NCBI GenBank assembly: GCA_035949375.1
Contig: DASZIG010000007.1
Location: 1 to 64,000 of the forward strand
Source of the DNA: Gp13-AA77 sp035949375
GTDB taxonomy: Bacteria; Acidobacteriota; Terriglobia; UBA7540
Direction: 5' to 3'
DNA: 64,000 bases
Within the stretch, counting starts at the first letter, position 1, and each line of letters starts with the position of its first letter. Shown piece after piece: positions 43,883-52,293 of the stretch. Below the pieces are notes generated by a model. It was not told the origin of the DNA. It did no database searches and saw nothing but the letters and a program-made list of their open reading frames with translations. The position numbers and the translations under genes were made by a program.

Positions 43883-45370
43883 TCAACGTCCCTGCAAATC
43901 AGTCTCGACCACCAGAGTAGCGCCGGGCCGCGCAGCCTGCCCGCGCAGATCGAAAGGCTCCGGCATGCGCTGGAGTTGTTGCGCGAAGGCCCGCTCCGGG
44001 GAATCCGCGTGGCGCCGCAATTCGGTGAGCAGAGTGGCCCGTTTGTATGCCATACCGTTCTGAAGAGCGGCGCTCAACGCCGCCGTTCTTCCCAGGTGAA
44101 TGATTCCCTCGATGAATCGCGTCTCCCGCTCGGCGCCGGGCTCGCCGAAGGCGGCGAGCAGCGACGGAATCAGGCCCATGCGCTCCATATGTTCGGCCAC
44201 CTGATCCCGGCTGTAGCGGTCCTCAGTCGAGAGAAAGTGGGTGAGCAGGAGCCTCACGCCGCGATCCCCCTGCGCGGCCAGCGTCTGGACGGCGGCTTCG
44301 CGGACCCGCCAGTTCGAATCTGTCAGGCGGCGGCCAAGGGGCGCGAGATCGAGAGGCCGGCGCTCGGCGAGAGCCCGGGTGGCGTGAAGGCGAACAAACC
44401 ATTCCGCGTCATCCAGCAAAAGCAAGAGGGCCCGCTCCGCGCGGCGGTCTTCGAGGGGTCCGATCACATCGGCGGCGCGGGCCCGGACATCGGGGTTGTC
44501 GTCAGTCAGGAATGCGGTCAGAAAGATCTCCGCAATCGGCGCGGGAACTGCACTCGGCGACGGGCGGATCTGCTGCGCCATCTTCGCCTCGCGCTGCGTC
44601 ATCGTCGCAATGACGTCCGCGGCCAGGAACCGTACGCGACGATGCGTGTGGTGCAACAGGCCGCCGAGATCAGCCGCCCGGTCCATGGGGAAACTCGCCA
44701 GGGTCATCTTCAGGGTTCGCACGGAGAGGTTGCGGCCCAGACCGAGGGCAGCGCTCTGGAGTTTTTGCGCCAATGCCGGGAAGCTTTCCGGCGCTTGAAT
44801 CCCGGCCAGAGCCCGCGCGGCTACGGAACGAACCGTCAGGTGTGGATCATCCAGCGCTTCTACCAGGAGCGGCCAGCTCGGTTCGTCCCGGATGATCCCG
44901 AGGTTTTCGGCGGCCTCAGCGCGCGCCACAAAGTGCAGGCCCGGGATCCGCTCGAGAGGCCTGAGCCCGGGCTCGAACAGGCTGGAGAAGGCCCAGCCAG
45001 AACGCTGGCGCGCTAATTGACGCCGCCACTCGGTAACAAGGCCGAAGTCAGCGCAGATCCTCTTCAGCCTCGAGAGGCGATCGGGGCTGGCTTCCCACTC
45101 AACCGACGGCAGGCGCTCGAGCACGATTCGCTGCACGGTCCGCGAATGGCCGGCAAGCTTCCCGAGCCCTGTCCCATACTCGATCAAGCCGCTCAGCAGC
45201 CCGTCAATCCATGGGGCGAGCGTCGCGGCGGTGTCCGCGGGACGGCGAAAGGCGGCAGAGTGAATCGCGCGTCGCACGAAGATGAAGGCTGATAGGCTTG
45301 CAATCAGGATTGACAACGCGATCCCCGGCATCCAGACGACCTGGGCAGCGGGATGGCCGAGTGCGATCAT
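43883..45370 (-). CDS. Membrane-anchored HEAT-repeat protein
   Basis: 495 aa from the ATG at 45370. One N-terminal helix (about 15-35) anchors the protein; the rest is helical with HEAT-like repeats (AAENLGIIRDEPSWPLLVEA; DDPHLTVRSVAARALAGI; DDNPDVRARAADVIGPL; DSNWRVREAAVQTLAA). It is the first gene of the HEAT-GT2-barrel operon and may be a scaffold for the synthase complex, like the regulatory partner of other exopolysaccharide synthases; this role is inferred from position. A Crp-type box lies 110 bp upstream of the start. Confidence 0.85.
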   Translation of the reverse strand: MIALGHPAAQVVWMPGIALSILIASLSAFIFVRRAIHSAAFRRPADTAATLAPWIDGLLSGLIEYGTGLGKLAGHSRTVQRIVLERLPSVEWEASPDRLSRLKRICADFGLVTEWRRQLARQRSGWAFSSLFEPGLRPLERIPGLHFVARAEAAENLGIIRDEPSWPLLVEALDDPHLTVRSVAARALAGIQAPESFPALAQKLQSAALGLGRNLSVRTLKMTLASFPMDRAADLGGLLHHTHRRVRFLAADVIATMTQREAKMAQQIRPSPSAVPAPIAEIFLTAFLTDDNPDVRARAADVIGPLEDRRAERALLLLLDDAEWFVRLHATRALAERRPLDLAPLGRRLTDSNWRVREAAVQTLAAQGDRGVRLLLTHFLSTEDRYSRDQVAEHMERMGLIPSLLAAFGEPGAERETRFIEGIIHLGRTAALSAALQNGMAYKRATLLTELRRHADSPERAFAQQLQRMPEPFDLRGQAARPGATLVVETDLQGR

Positions 45371-45479
45371 ATTTCTGCGCCTTTCTAACGAACCCCTGGT
45401 GTTCCGATCCTTAGGAACAGCAGCCGTTATCAACCAAGCGGTTATGATCAGAATTCTGAGGGTCGGAGAACCGCCGTGC

Positions 45480-45495
45480 TGTGATCGTAATCACA
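45480..45495 (-). promoter_or_regulatory. Perfect Crp/Clp-type box (TGTGA-N6-TCACA)
   Basis: TGTGATCGTAATCACA at 45480-45495 has both full Crp half-sites with the correct six-base spacing. It lies 110 bp before the HEAT-GT2-beta-barrel operon, a position suited to activation. In other bacteria Crp/Clp proteins answer to cAMP or c-di-GMP and often control exopolysaccharides. Whether this organism has such a regulator is not shown. Confidence 0.65.
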
Positions 45496-45632
45496 CCTGC
45501 AGAAACAGCACCTTGGCGCGCCCGATAAGCGCACCGATTCCTTACTTCTGCGAAAATGAACGCGCACCAAATCATGCGACACGCGCTGAACGTTGCTGCC
45601 TGAAATCGGGCAATCGTGCTTGGAGGCGCGGA

Positions 45633-45662
45633 TTGACCGCGAGCGGAGTTGTCCCCTAGGAT
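45633..45662 (+). promoter_or_regulatory. Promoter of the tRNA gene
   Basis: TTGACC (45633-45638) and TAGGAT (45657-45662), 18 bases apart, lie 34 bases before the mature tRNA 5' end. Confidence 0.55.
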
Positions 45663-45695
45663 AGATGTATTGTTTACGATTCGCTTTCTGCGAGC

Positions 45696-45770
45696 GGCGG
45701 GGTAGCTCAGTGGTAGAGCGAGGGTCTCATAATCCCTAGGCCGGGAGTTCGATCCTCCCCCCCGCTACCA
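45696..45770 (+). tRNA. tRNA with CAU anticodon (elongator Met, or Ile2)
   Basis: 75 nt folding as a full cloverleaf: acceptor GGCGGGG with CCCCGCT (G1-U72 wobble), D stem GCTC/GAGC, anticodon loop CTCATAA, T arm GGGAG-TTCGATC-CTCCC and an encoded ACCA end. The three-G block at positions 28-30 is not the 29-31 block of initiator tRNA, so it is an elongator Met or the lysidine-type Ile2 tRNA. One T-T mismatch closes the anticodon stem. No terminator is clear. Confidence 0.9.
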
Positions 45771-46029
45771 GCTTCCTGGGGGGGATACTAGAGGCTCCGC
45801 GAGAGATCCGCCGCCCCGCATCGACTTGAGCGTAACATGGCATGCGAATGACGCTGAAATGTCGCCTGAAATCAGCAACATACGCGGATTCTCCGCCGGC
45901 TTCTCCGCTGCCTCGGGATTGCTCTGCTCAGGCATGAGTCAGATTATGTCTCAGTTGTGCAAAAGCCCGCCGGGCGGTGTACACTCACAGTTGAATCCGT
46001 CAGCCTTCTGACCGGGAGGTCACGCCCAT

Positions 46030-46554
46030 ATGAGAATTCGCATGAACGTAAACGGTATCTTGCGTGACGATGAGGTTGAACCTCGCTTGTTGCTGGTTCA
46101 CTACCTGCGCGAGGTCGCCGGCTTGACGGGCACGCACATCGGCTGCGAAACCTCGATCTGCGGGGCCTGCACCGTGCTCGTGAACGGCGAGGCCGTAAAG
46201 TCGTGCACAATACTCGCCGTGCAGGCGGACGGCGCCGAGGTGAAGACGATCGAAGCATTCGCGAGCGACGGGCACTTGCATCCCTTGCAGGAGGGCTTCT
46301 GGGAAGAGCATGGCCTGCAGTGCGGATTCTGCACGCCCGGCATGATTATCGCCGCGCACCAGCTTCTTGAGCGCAATCCAAATCCCAGCCGCGACGAAAT
46401 CCGCAGGGGCCTGGAGGGCAACCTGTGCCGGTGCACCGGATACCAGCACATCATCAAGGCGGTTGAAAACGCGGCGAAGAAAATGACCGGAACGGTCGCG
46501 GTCGCGGAGGCAGAAGCCGCGCTCGAAACAGTAGGAGCGATCAGTGGCGAGTGA
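46030..46554 (+). CDS. coxS: Form II CO dehydrogenase-like small subunit (2Fe-2S)
   Basis: 174 aa. Plant-type 2Fe-2S cysteines at 39, 44, 47 and 59 (GCETSICGACTVLVNG) and the second cluster cysteines at 98, 101, 133 and 135 (QCGFCTPGM; NLCRCTGYQH) are complete. It passes electrons from the Mo subunit to FAD. The C-terminal 20 residues are an extra Ala/Glu-rich tail. First of four genes in the order S-L-M-G. Confidence 0.95.
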   Translation: MRIRMNVNGILRDDEVEPRLLLVHYLREVAGLTGTHIGCETSICGACTVLVNGEAVKSCTILAVQADGAEVKTIEAFASDGHLHPLQEGFWEEHGLQCGFCTPGMIIAAHQLLERNPNPSRDEIRRGLEGNLCRCTGYQHIIKAVENAAKKMTGTVAVAEAEAALETVGAISGE

Positions 46555-46608
46555 CAAACGACGGGAACGGATAACCCGCCGCAGCGGTCAGGTTGAGAGG
46601 TCATAGGT

Positions 46609-48927
46609 ATGCTCTTAGGACAACGCATCAAGCGCAAGGAGGATCCCCGGCTGATTCAGGGCCGGGCCCACTACGTGGACGATCTGAAGCTCGATGGCTG
46701 CCTGCACATGGCCTTCGTGCGCAGCATGTACGCCCACGCGGTTCTCAAGTCGGTTGACACGGCGGCGGCGAGAGCGCTGCCGGGAGTGGTCGCGGTCTAC
46801 ACGGCGCGGGACACCAAGGGCAAATTGGGCGGCGTCCCTTGCGCAGCGGCTATCGAGGGCCTGAAGGTCCCCGATCATCCTTGCCTGGCCATTGACAAGG
46901 TCCGCTACTTCGGCGAGCCCATCGCCGCCGTGGTGGCCCGGGATCGCTACATCGCGGCGGACGCCGCCGCCCTGATCGAGGTCGATTACGATCCGTTGCC
47001 CGCCGTGACCGATCCGGAGACGGCCGCAACGGCGGGCGCCCAGCCCATCCACGAAAAGCTCGCGGACAACGTCGCGTTTGTGGCCACGCTTGACCACGGA
47101 GACTGGAAGGCCCTGGAAGCGGATCCGAGCCTGAAAGTGATCAAGCAGCGGTTCGTCAATCAACGCCTGGCTCCGGTCTCCATGGAAACCCGTGGCGTGA
47201 TTGCCAGTTACTCGCCGGGCGAGGACACGCTGACGGCGTGGTCCTCGACTCAGATTCCGCACATCCTCAAAACGCAGCTCGCCATCATGTGCGGCGTGGA
47301 CGAAGCCCGCTGCCGCGTGATCACTCCGGAAGTCGGAGGCGGGTTCGGCTGCAAACTGAACGTGTACGGCGAAGAAGGCGTGGCCTGCTTCGCATCCATG
47401 AAGCTGGGAAAGCCGGTCAAGTGGATCGAGGGCAGGCAGGAGAATATCGCCGGAACCATTCACGGGCGCGACCAGGTCAACCACGTCGAGGTCTACGTCC
47501 AGCCGGACGGCAAAGTAGTGGGTCTGAAGTGCCAGGTGATCGCCGACCTCGGCGCCTATCACCAGCTTCTCACTCCGGCCATCCCCACCCTGACCGCACT
47601 GATGATCCTCGGCTGCTACAACATCCCCCACGTGTTCGTGGAAACCAAGGGCGTGTTCACCAACAAGATGTCGACGGACGCTTACCGTGGCGCGGGCCGC
47701 CCGGAAGCAACCTACATCATCGAGCGCGTCATGGACCTGGTGGCGCGCGAACTGAATCTCGATCCGGCCGACGTGCGGATGAAGAATTTCCCCGCGCCCA
47801 AGGAATTTCCGCTCACCCTGCCCACCGGCGTGGTTTATGACACCGCCAATTATCAGAAGACCCTGAAAAGGGTGCTGAAGGCGGCGGGATACGCTAAATT
47901 GCGCAAAGAGCAGGCCCGGCTGCGAAAGAAGGGAAAGTACCTCGGCATCGGAATGTCCACGTACGTCGAAATCTGCGCCATGGGGCCCTCCAGCCGCATG
48001 CCGGCCGGCGGCTGGGAGTTCGGTTCCGTACGCATCGATCCCACCGGCAAGGTCACGGTGCTGAGCGGCACGTCACCGCATGGTCAGGGCGAGGAGACCA
48101 CCTTCGCGCAGATTGTGGCCGATGGACTCGGCATTCCTTTCGGCGATGTTACCGTCTTCCACGGTGACACGTTCCAGGTGCCGCTCGGCATCGGCACCTT
48201 CGGCAGCCGCACCACCGCCGTCGGCGGCACCGCCATCCACCTGGCGGTGGAAAGGCTGAAGAAAAAGATGGCGCGCATCGCCGGGCCCAAGCTCGGGGTG
48301 AAGCCCGGCGAGCTCGTCTTCAGTGACAGCAGGATTCACACCGCCGACGGTGCAAAATCCATCGGCTTCGGCGAAATCGTGGCCGAAGCCATCTTCGCCA
48401 AGCAGCTTCCGCCCGGCATTGAGCCCGGACTGGTGGAACAGTGCGTTTTCGAGCCCTCCAACTACACCTTCCCCTTCGGCGCGCACGTCTGCGTGACCGA
48501 GATCGATGAAGCCACGGGCTCCGTGCGCCTGCGGAATTACTACGCGGTAGACGATTGCGGGCGCGCGCTCAATCCCATGCTGGTGGACGGCCAGGTGCAC
48601 GGCGGTCTTGCGCAAGGAATCGGACAGGCCCTCTGGGAGGAAATGGTCTACGACGCGAACGGACAGCTCGTGACCGGCAGCCTGATGGACTATGCCGTGC
48701 CCAAGGCGCACCAGTTCTGCTGGTTTGATAATGAAAGCACGGAGACGAGAACGCCGGTGAATCCGTTGGGCGTGAAGGGAGTGGGTGAGGCCGGCACAAT
48801 CGGGTCGACACCTGCCGTCGTCAATTCGGTGGTGGATGCGCTCGCGCCGTTTGGCGTACGGCACATCGACATGCCGCTGAAGCCGGAGAAGATCTGGAAA
48901 CTGATGCGCGAAGGAGTCCGTGCATGA
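46609..48927 (+). CDS. coxL: Form II CO dehydrogenase-like large subunit (molybdopterin-binding)
   Basis: 772 aa. The Mo active-site loop is AYRGAGR at residues 358-364, the form II motif; form I CODH has AYXCSFR with the Cys that binds copper, so that Cys is Gly361 here. The catalytic glutamate follows as GVGEAG (Glu727). Other Moco-binding segments (VGGGFGCKLN near 242, GSRTTAVGG near 532, GQGEETTFAQI) are present. Form II enzymes may oxidise other substrates than CO; the true substrate is unknown. A moaA gene lies 13 kb downstream in this window. Confidence 0.95.
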   Translation: MLLGQRIKRKEDPRLIQGRAHYVDDLKLDGCLHMAFVRSMYAHAVLKSVDTAAARALPGVVAVYTARDTKGKLGGVPCAAAIEGLKVPDHPCLAIDKVRYFGEPIAAVVARDRYIAADAAALIEVDYDPLPAVTDPETAATAGAQPIHEKLADNVAFVATLDHGDWKALEADPSLKVIKQRFVNQRLAPVSMETRGVIASYSPGEDTLTAWSSTQIPHILKTQLAIMCGVDEARCRVITPEVGGGFGCKLNVYGEEGVACFASMKLGKPVKWIEGRQENIAGTIHGRDQVNHVEVYVQPDGKVVGLKCQVIADLGAYHQLLTPAIPTLTALMILGCYNIPHVFVETKGVFTNKMSTDAYRGAGRPEATYIIERVMDLVARELNLDPADVRMKNFPAPKEFPLTLPTGVVYDTANYQKTLKRVLKAAGYAKLRKEQARLRKKGKYLGIGMSTYVEICAMGPSSRMPAGGWEFGSVRIDPTGKVTVLSGTSPHGQGEETTFAQIVADGLGIPFGDVTVFHGDTFQVPLGIGTFGSRTTAVGGTAIHLAVERLKKKMARIAGPKLGVKPGELVFSDSRIHTADGAKSIGFGEIVAEAIFAKQLPPGIEPGLVEQCVFEPSNYTFPFGAHVCVTEIDEATGSVRLRNYYAVDDCGRALNPMLVDGQVHGGLAQGIGQALWEEMVYDANGQLVTGSLMDYAVPKAHQFCWFDNESTETRTPVNPLGVKGVGEAGTIGSTPAVVNSVVDALAPFGVRHIDMPLKPEKIWKLMREGVRA

Positions 48928-49799
48928 TCCCACAGGCTTTTGAGTATCACGTCGCCACCAGCGTCCGCGAGGCGGCGACGTTGCTCGCGGAGTTCGGCGG
49001 CGACGGAAAGGTTCTGGCCGGAGGCCACAGCCTGCTTCCGATGATGAAGTTGCGCCTGGCGACGCCCGGGCACCTGGTGGACATCAGCCGCATCCCTGAC
49101 CTCGCTTACGTTCGCGAAGAGGACGGCAAAATTTACGTCGGGGCGCTCACCACGCACTTTCAGATCGAATCGTCCGAATTGCTGCGCGCCCGCTGCCCGC
49201 TCCTTCCCGAGACCGCGGCCGAGATCGGCGACGTACAGGTCCGCAACCGGGGGACGATCGGCGGAAGCCTGGCGCATTCGGATCCGGCCGCGGACTGGCC
49301 TGCCGCCATTCTCGCCCTGGACGCGGAAATTCGCGCCGTAAGCCCGCGCGGTGAGCGCTGGATTCCTGCCGCTGACTTCTTTGTCGATATCCTGACGACG
49401 GCGCTCGAGCCCGACGAGATTCTGACCGCCGTGCGGATGCCACCGCTGCCCGAGCGAGCCGGCGACGCGTACGTCAAGCTGCGGCAGCCCGCTTCCGGGT
49501 TTGCCATCGCAGGTGCGGCAGTCCGTGTAGTGCTCGATGAGGGTGGATCTGTACAGCGTGCGGCCGTGGCCGTCACCGGCGTGGCCTCCAAGATTTATCG
49601 CGCCGCCGGGGTCGAGTTTGCTCTGCCCGGCAAACGCCCGGATGCGCGTCGGGTAGCCGACGCGGCCGCCCATGCGGCCGAAGGCGTGGAAGCCAATGAC
49701 GATCTCTACGCTTCCGCCGCGTATCGCGCACACCTGGCACGGGTTTGCACGGAGCGGGCGCTCCTCGCGGCCGCCGAACGCGCGGCCGTGGGCCGGTGA
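48924..49799 (+). CDS. coxM: Form II CO dehydrogenase-like medium subunit (FAD-binding)
   Basis: 291 aa. FAD motifs AGGHS at 32-36 and TIGGS at 111-115 are intact, followed by the C-terminal medium-subunit domain (YVKLRQPASGFAIAGAAVRV). It overlaps coxL by four bases (ATGA), so they are coupled. It accepts electrons from CoxS and passes them to the quinone pool. Confidence 0.95.
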   Translation: MIPQAFEYHVATSVREAATLLAEFGGDGKVLAGGHSLLPMMKLRLATPGHLVDISRIPDLAYVREEDGKIYVGALTTHFQIESSELLRARCPLLPETAAEIGDVQVRNRGTIGGSLAHSDPAADWPAAILALDAEIRAVSPRGERWIPAADFFVDILTTALEPDEILTAVRMPPLPERAGDAYVKLRQPASGFAIAGAAVRVVLDEGGSVQRAAVAVTGVASKIYRAAGVEFALPGKRPDARRVADAAAHAAEGVEANDDLYASAAYRAHLARVCTERALLAAAERAAVGR

Positions 49800-49854
49800 A
49801 CGTGCGCTGCCATCCCGAATCGCCGTCCGGCAGGCGGGCGGACGTGCCCGGCTC

Positions 49855-50613
49855 ATGAGAATCGAAGGCTCACAAAAGATCGCTCTCCCCCGAGAGACCG
49901 TTTGGCGGGGCCTGCTCGACCCTCGGATTCTCGCCCGCAGCCTCCCCGGATGCAAGCAACTCGAGCCCAACGCGGACGGAGGCTTCCGCGCCGAGATGGT
50001 GGTGGGCGTCGGCCCCGTCAAGGGGATTTTTCACGGCCACGTTCAGATCCTCGACGCGGTGCCGCCCGACCATTACCGGATGAAGGTGGAGGGCAAGGGC
50101 CCGGGCGGATTTGTGAACGGGGAAGGCACCTTCGAGCTCACCGACGACGAGGCCTCCGGCACGGTGATCCATTACGCGGCCGACGCCCAGGTGGGCGGTA
50201 TGATCGCGAGTGTGGGGCAGCGGCTGCTTCATGGCTCCGCGTTGAAGGTCGTCCATCAGTTCTTCGCTGCCTTTGCCGCCCAATTGCAACCCGAGGGAAC
50301 CCTGGCTGCTGATGCTGTGGCTGCGGTTGCTGCGGAAGACACCGCGACGCCGGGCGGTGCGGCCTCGCCGGCCCTGACACCGCCTGAGCCGAGTGCGCCC
50401 GTGACTTTTCCGGAACCCGAAGCCGTCGCGACCCCGCCTGCCGCGGTGGCTCCGGCTGCGAGTGCGGATGAGTTGATTTCTGAAGACCTTGCCGCCTTCG
50501 CCGGTGCGAAAGAGGGCGGCACGGAACCTGGGGCCGCGCGGAGTCTGCCATCGACCGCCGCCACAGAGACGGCGAGCGATGCCGGCACCGGCGGAATCCC
50601 GCCCAAGCACTGA
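49855..50613 (+). CDS. coxG: CoxG-like protein (SRPBCC) with Ala/Pro-rich tail
   Basis: 252 aa from the ATG at 49855. Residues 1-145 are the CoxG/SRPBCC fold: GSQKIALPRETVWRGLLDP, ILARSLPGCKQLEPNADGGF, VGPVKGIFHGHVQI and a helix near 130. CoxG is thought to hold the CODH complex to the membrane or deliver electrons. The last 100 residues are Ala/Pro/Thr/Glu-rich and lack a clear membrane helix, unlike the usual CoxG anchor. It completes the S-L-M-G order. Its stop is 21 bases from that of the convergent regulator gene. Confidence 0.88.
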   Translation: MRIEGSQKIALPRETVWRGLLDPRILARSLPGCKQLEPNADGGFRAEMVVGVGPVKGIFHGHVQILDAVPPDHYRMKVEGKGPGGFVNGEGTFELTDDEASGTVIHYAADAQVGGMIASVGQRLLHGSALKVVHQFFAAFAAQLQPEGTLAADAVAAVAAEDTATPGGAASPALTPPEPSAPVTFPEPEAVATPPAAVAPAASADELISEDLAAFAGAKEGGTEPGAARSLPSTAATETASDAGTGGIPPKH

Positions 50614-50634
50614 TCCGCGATGTTCTCGCTGAGC

Positions 50635-52293
50635 TTAAGGCGATTCGTCGGTAATCTCGATGGCGTTCACGCAGGCGTAGTCGCGCACGGGGACGAAACG
50701 AAAGACGAGCTTTCCTTGGCCGTCCGGCACGAGGTTGTGGAAGATTTTCACCAGCGCGCGGCCAGCGCCCCCGGCTTCTTTGAAGATGTCGAAATCCTTG
50801 AGGAGCGTCCGGCCGTTCATATCAACGTCAAACACCCGGCTGCCGGGTCCACCTTCGGGTGACCCGCCGTAGTCAGGAAGCGCCACGCCCGGCCGCTGGT
50901 TGTCCAGGCCCCAGTAGGTTTCGGCAAAGTGCAGGGTCGCGGCGTAGCGGCCCGGGGGTACTGGAATCGAGTAGTCGAAGTTGCCAAACCGCTCGCCCAC
51001 GTAGAGGTCGGGATCGGGCGTCCAAGTAACAGGATACCGGTGCAGATGCACCGCGAACTGCCCGCCGCGCGCGTACTCGTCCGGCTCCCACACGTGCCCC
51101 TCGCGATCGGTGTAAGCGTTCTCCTGCGCCACGATGCGAATCGCATTGATGCGGCCGGGCGGCGCCGGTGTAATCTCGATCGCGTTCAGGACCGGCCAGT
51201 CAATCAGCGGCTGAAAGCGCAGGTGCAATTTGCCGTCGGCGGCGGGATGCACGTCCTTGAACACACGCACGTCCGCGGTGTCGTTCCCGCCGGCGTCCTT
51301 GATGATGTCGAAGATGTGCAACAGAGACTGGCCGTTCATCGAAACGTCGAACAGGCGGCTGGTCTCGCCCCCGCCTGAGAGCGTGTCAGGTCCGTAATGG
51401 GTCTCGCAAAAATAGAGGCGCAGCTCGTAGTTGCCGGGATCGAGGGGAATGTCATAGGAGAACTGGCCGGAACGCATGGCTTGAAACATGGCGGGGTCGA
51501 GCGTCCGTGCGATATACTGGCGCGGCTGGGAAAACGCGTTGCCGCCGCTAAAGTACCGGTCGCTTTGCCATACGTTGCCCGCGCGATCATCGTAGTCGCC
51601 ATTGGAGTATCCGGCCCGGATGCGGATTCTGTCGACAGAGCCGGCAGCAGGAGCAAGCTCGCTGCCAGCCGGGCTCGCGACCGCGGCGGGTGGGCTGTCG
51701 GGTGCACGCTTCGACCGGTTGGCGAGGAACAGAAGCCCGGCCACGAGCACAGCCATGAGCGCGAATACGCCTGTGGCGATCGCGATCCATTGCCGCCGCG
51801 GCCAAGACGCCGAAACCGGCCCCGGTTCGGACGCTGGTGCGGGCACGGGCTCCGAGGTTTCCTGCTCCGCCGGCTCCAAGGGGACGATGGCGATGTCAGA
51901 GGGAGCAGGCTCGTTCTCGGGCAGATGGTAAGGGCTTTCCTCGCGACGCACGAACCGAGGCACGTACTGTCCGGACTGGATGACGATATGAAGCGAGTGG
52001 GCTGCCCCGGCGGATTGATAGTACTCCCGCAGCTTTTTCCGGAGCCGGTAGATTTCAACTCGTACGATGGCGTCGCGGCTCTGATCAAAACCGCCGGGGC
52101 GGCCCAGAACCTCAGTCGCCAGAGTGTACTCTTTCAGCTGATCGCCCCGACCGTTGAAATACTCCTCGCACACGTAGGCGAGCAACTTCGCTTGGCGTGG
52201 AGCTCTTGTGAGCGCTCCCGACGCAAGCACCACGTCGAGCTCCGCCCTCTCCTGTTCAGCCAAGTCCGAGGCGGAAATTGATCCCAAGGGCAT
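50635..52293 (-). CDS. Membrane-bound one-component regulator: winged helix plus two malectin domains
   Basis: 552 aa. Residues 30-115 resemble the winged-helix domain seen at the start of acidobacterial and adenylate-cyclase-type regulators (QLKEYTLATEVLGRPGGFDQ; SRDAIVRVEIYRLRKKLREYY). A Pro/Glu linker and one transmembrane helix follow (about 169-191). The periplasmic part is two malectin-like domains, about 222-372 and 385-549, each with a FDVSMNGQSLLHIFDI or FDVDMNGRTLLKDFDI segment, DAGG or EAGG, and an AIEI end. Malectins bind di-glucose or similar sugars. This is a CadC/ToxR-like layout: a sugar sensor outside and DNA binding inside. It is divergent from a TonB-dependent receptor. Confidence 0.85.
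   Translation of the reverse strand: MPLGSISASDLAEQERAELDVVLASGALTRAPRQAKLLAYVCEEYFNGRGDQLKEYTLATEVLGRPGGFDQSRDAIVRVEIYRLRKKLREYYQSAGAAHSLHIVIQSGQYVPRFVRREESPYHLPENEPAPSDIAIVPLEPAEQETSEPVPAPASEPGPVSASWPRRQWIAIATGVFALMAVLVAGLLFLANRSKRAPDSPPAAVASPAGSELAPAAGSVDRIRIRAGYSNGDYDDRAGNVWQSDRYFSGGNAFSQPRQYIARTLDPAMFQAMRSGQFSYDIPLDPGNYELRLYFCETHYGPDTLSGGGETSRLFDVSMNGQSLLHIFDIIKDAGGNDTADVRVFKDVHPAADGKLHLRFQPLIDWPVLNAIEITPAPPGRINAIRIVAQENAYTDREGHVWEPDEYARGGQFAVHLHRYPVTWTPDPDLYVGERFGNFDYSIPVPPGRYAATLHFAETYWGLDNQRPGVALPDYGGSPEGGPGSRVFDVDMNGRTLLKDFDIFKEAGGAGRALVKIFHNLVPDGQGKLVFRFVPVRDYACVNAIEITDESP

Larger units (their letters stand above)
45371..45695. other. 325-bp spacer between the HEAT operon and the tRNA
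   Basis: It holds a Crp-type box at 45480-45495, a GTTCC/GGAAC inverted repeat at 45401-45418 close to the HEAT start, and the tRNA promoter at 45633-45662. No gene is supported. Confidence 0.5.

Noticed and set aside
43511..45016. 501-codon frame on the + strand over the HEAT and GT2 genes
   Set aside because: Composition is that of an antisense shadow; both minus-strand genes have strong motifs.
45826..46011. 61-codon frame between the tRNA and coxS
   Set aside because: No ribosome site or family likeness; it fills a short promoter region.
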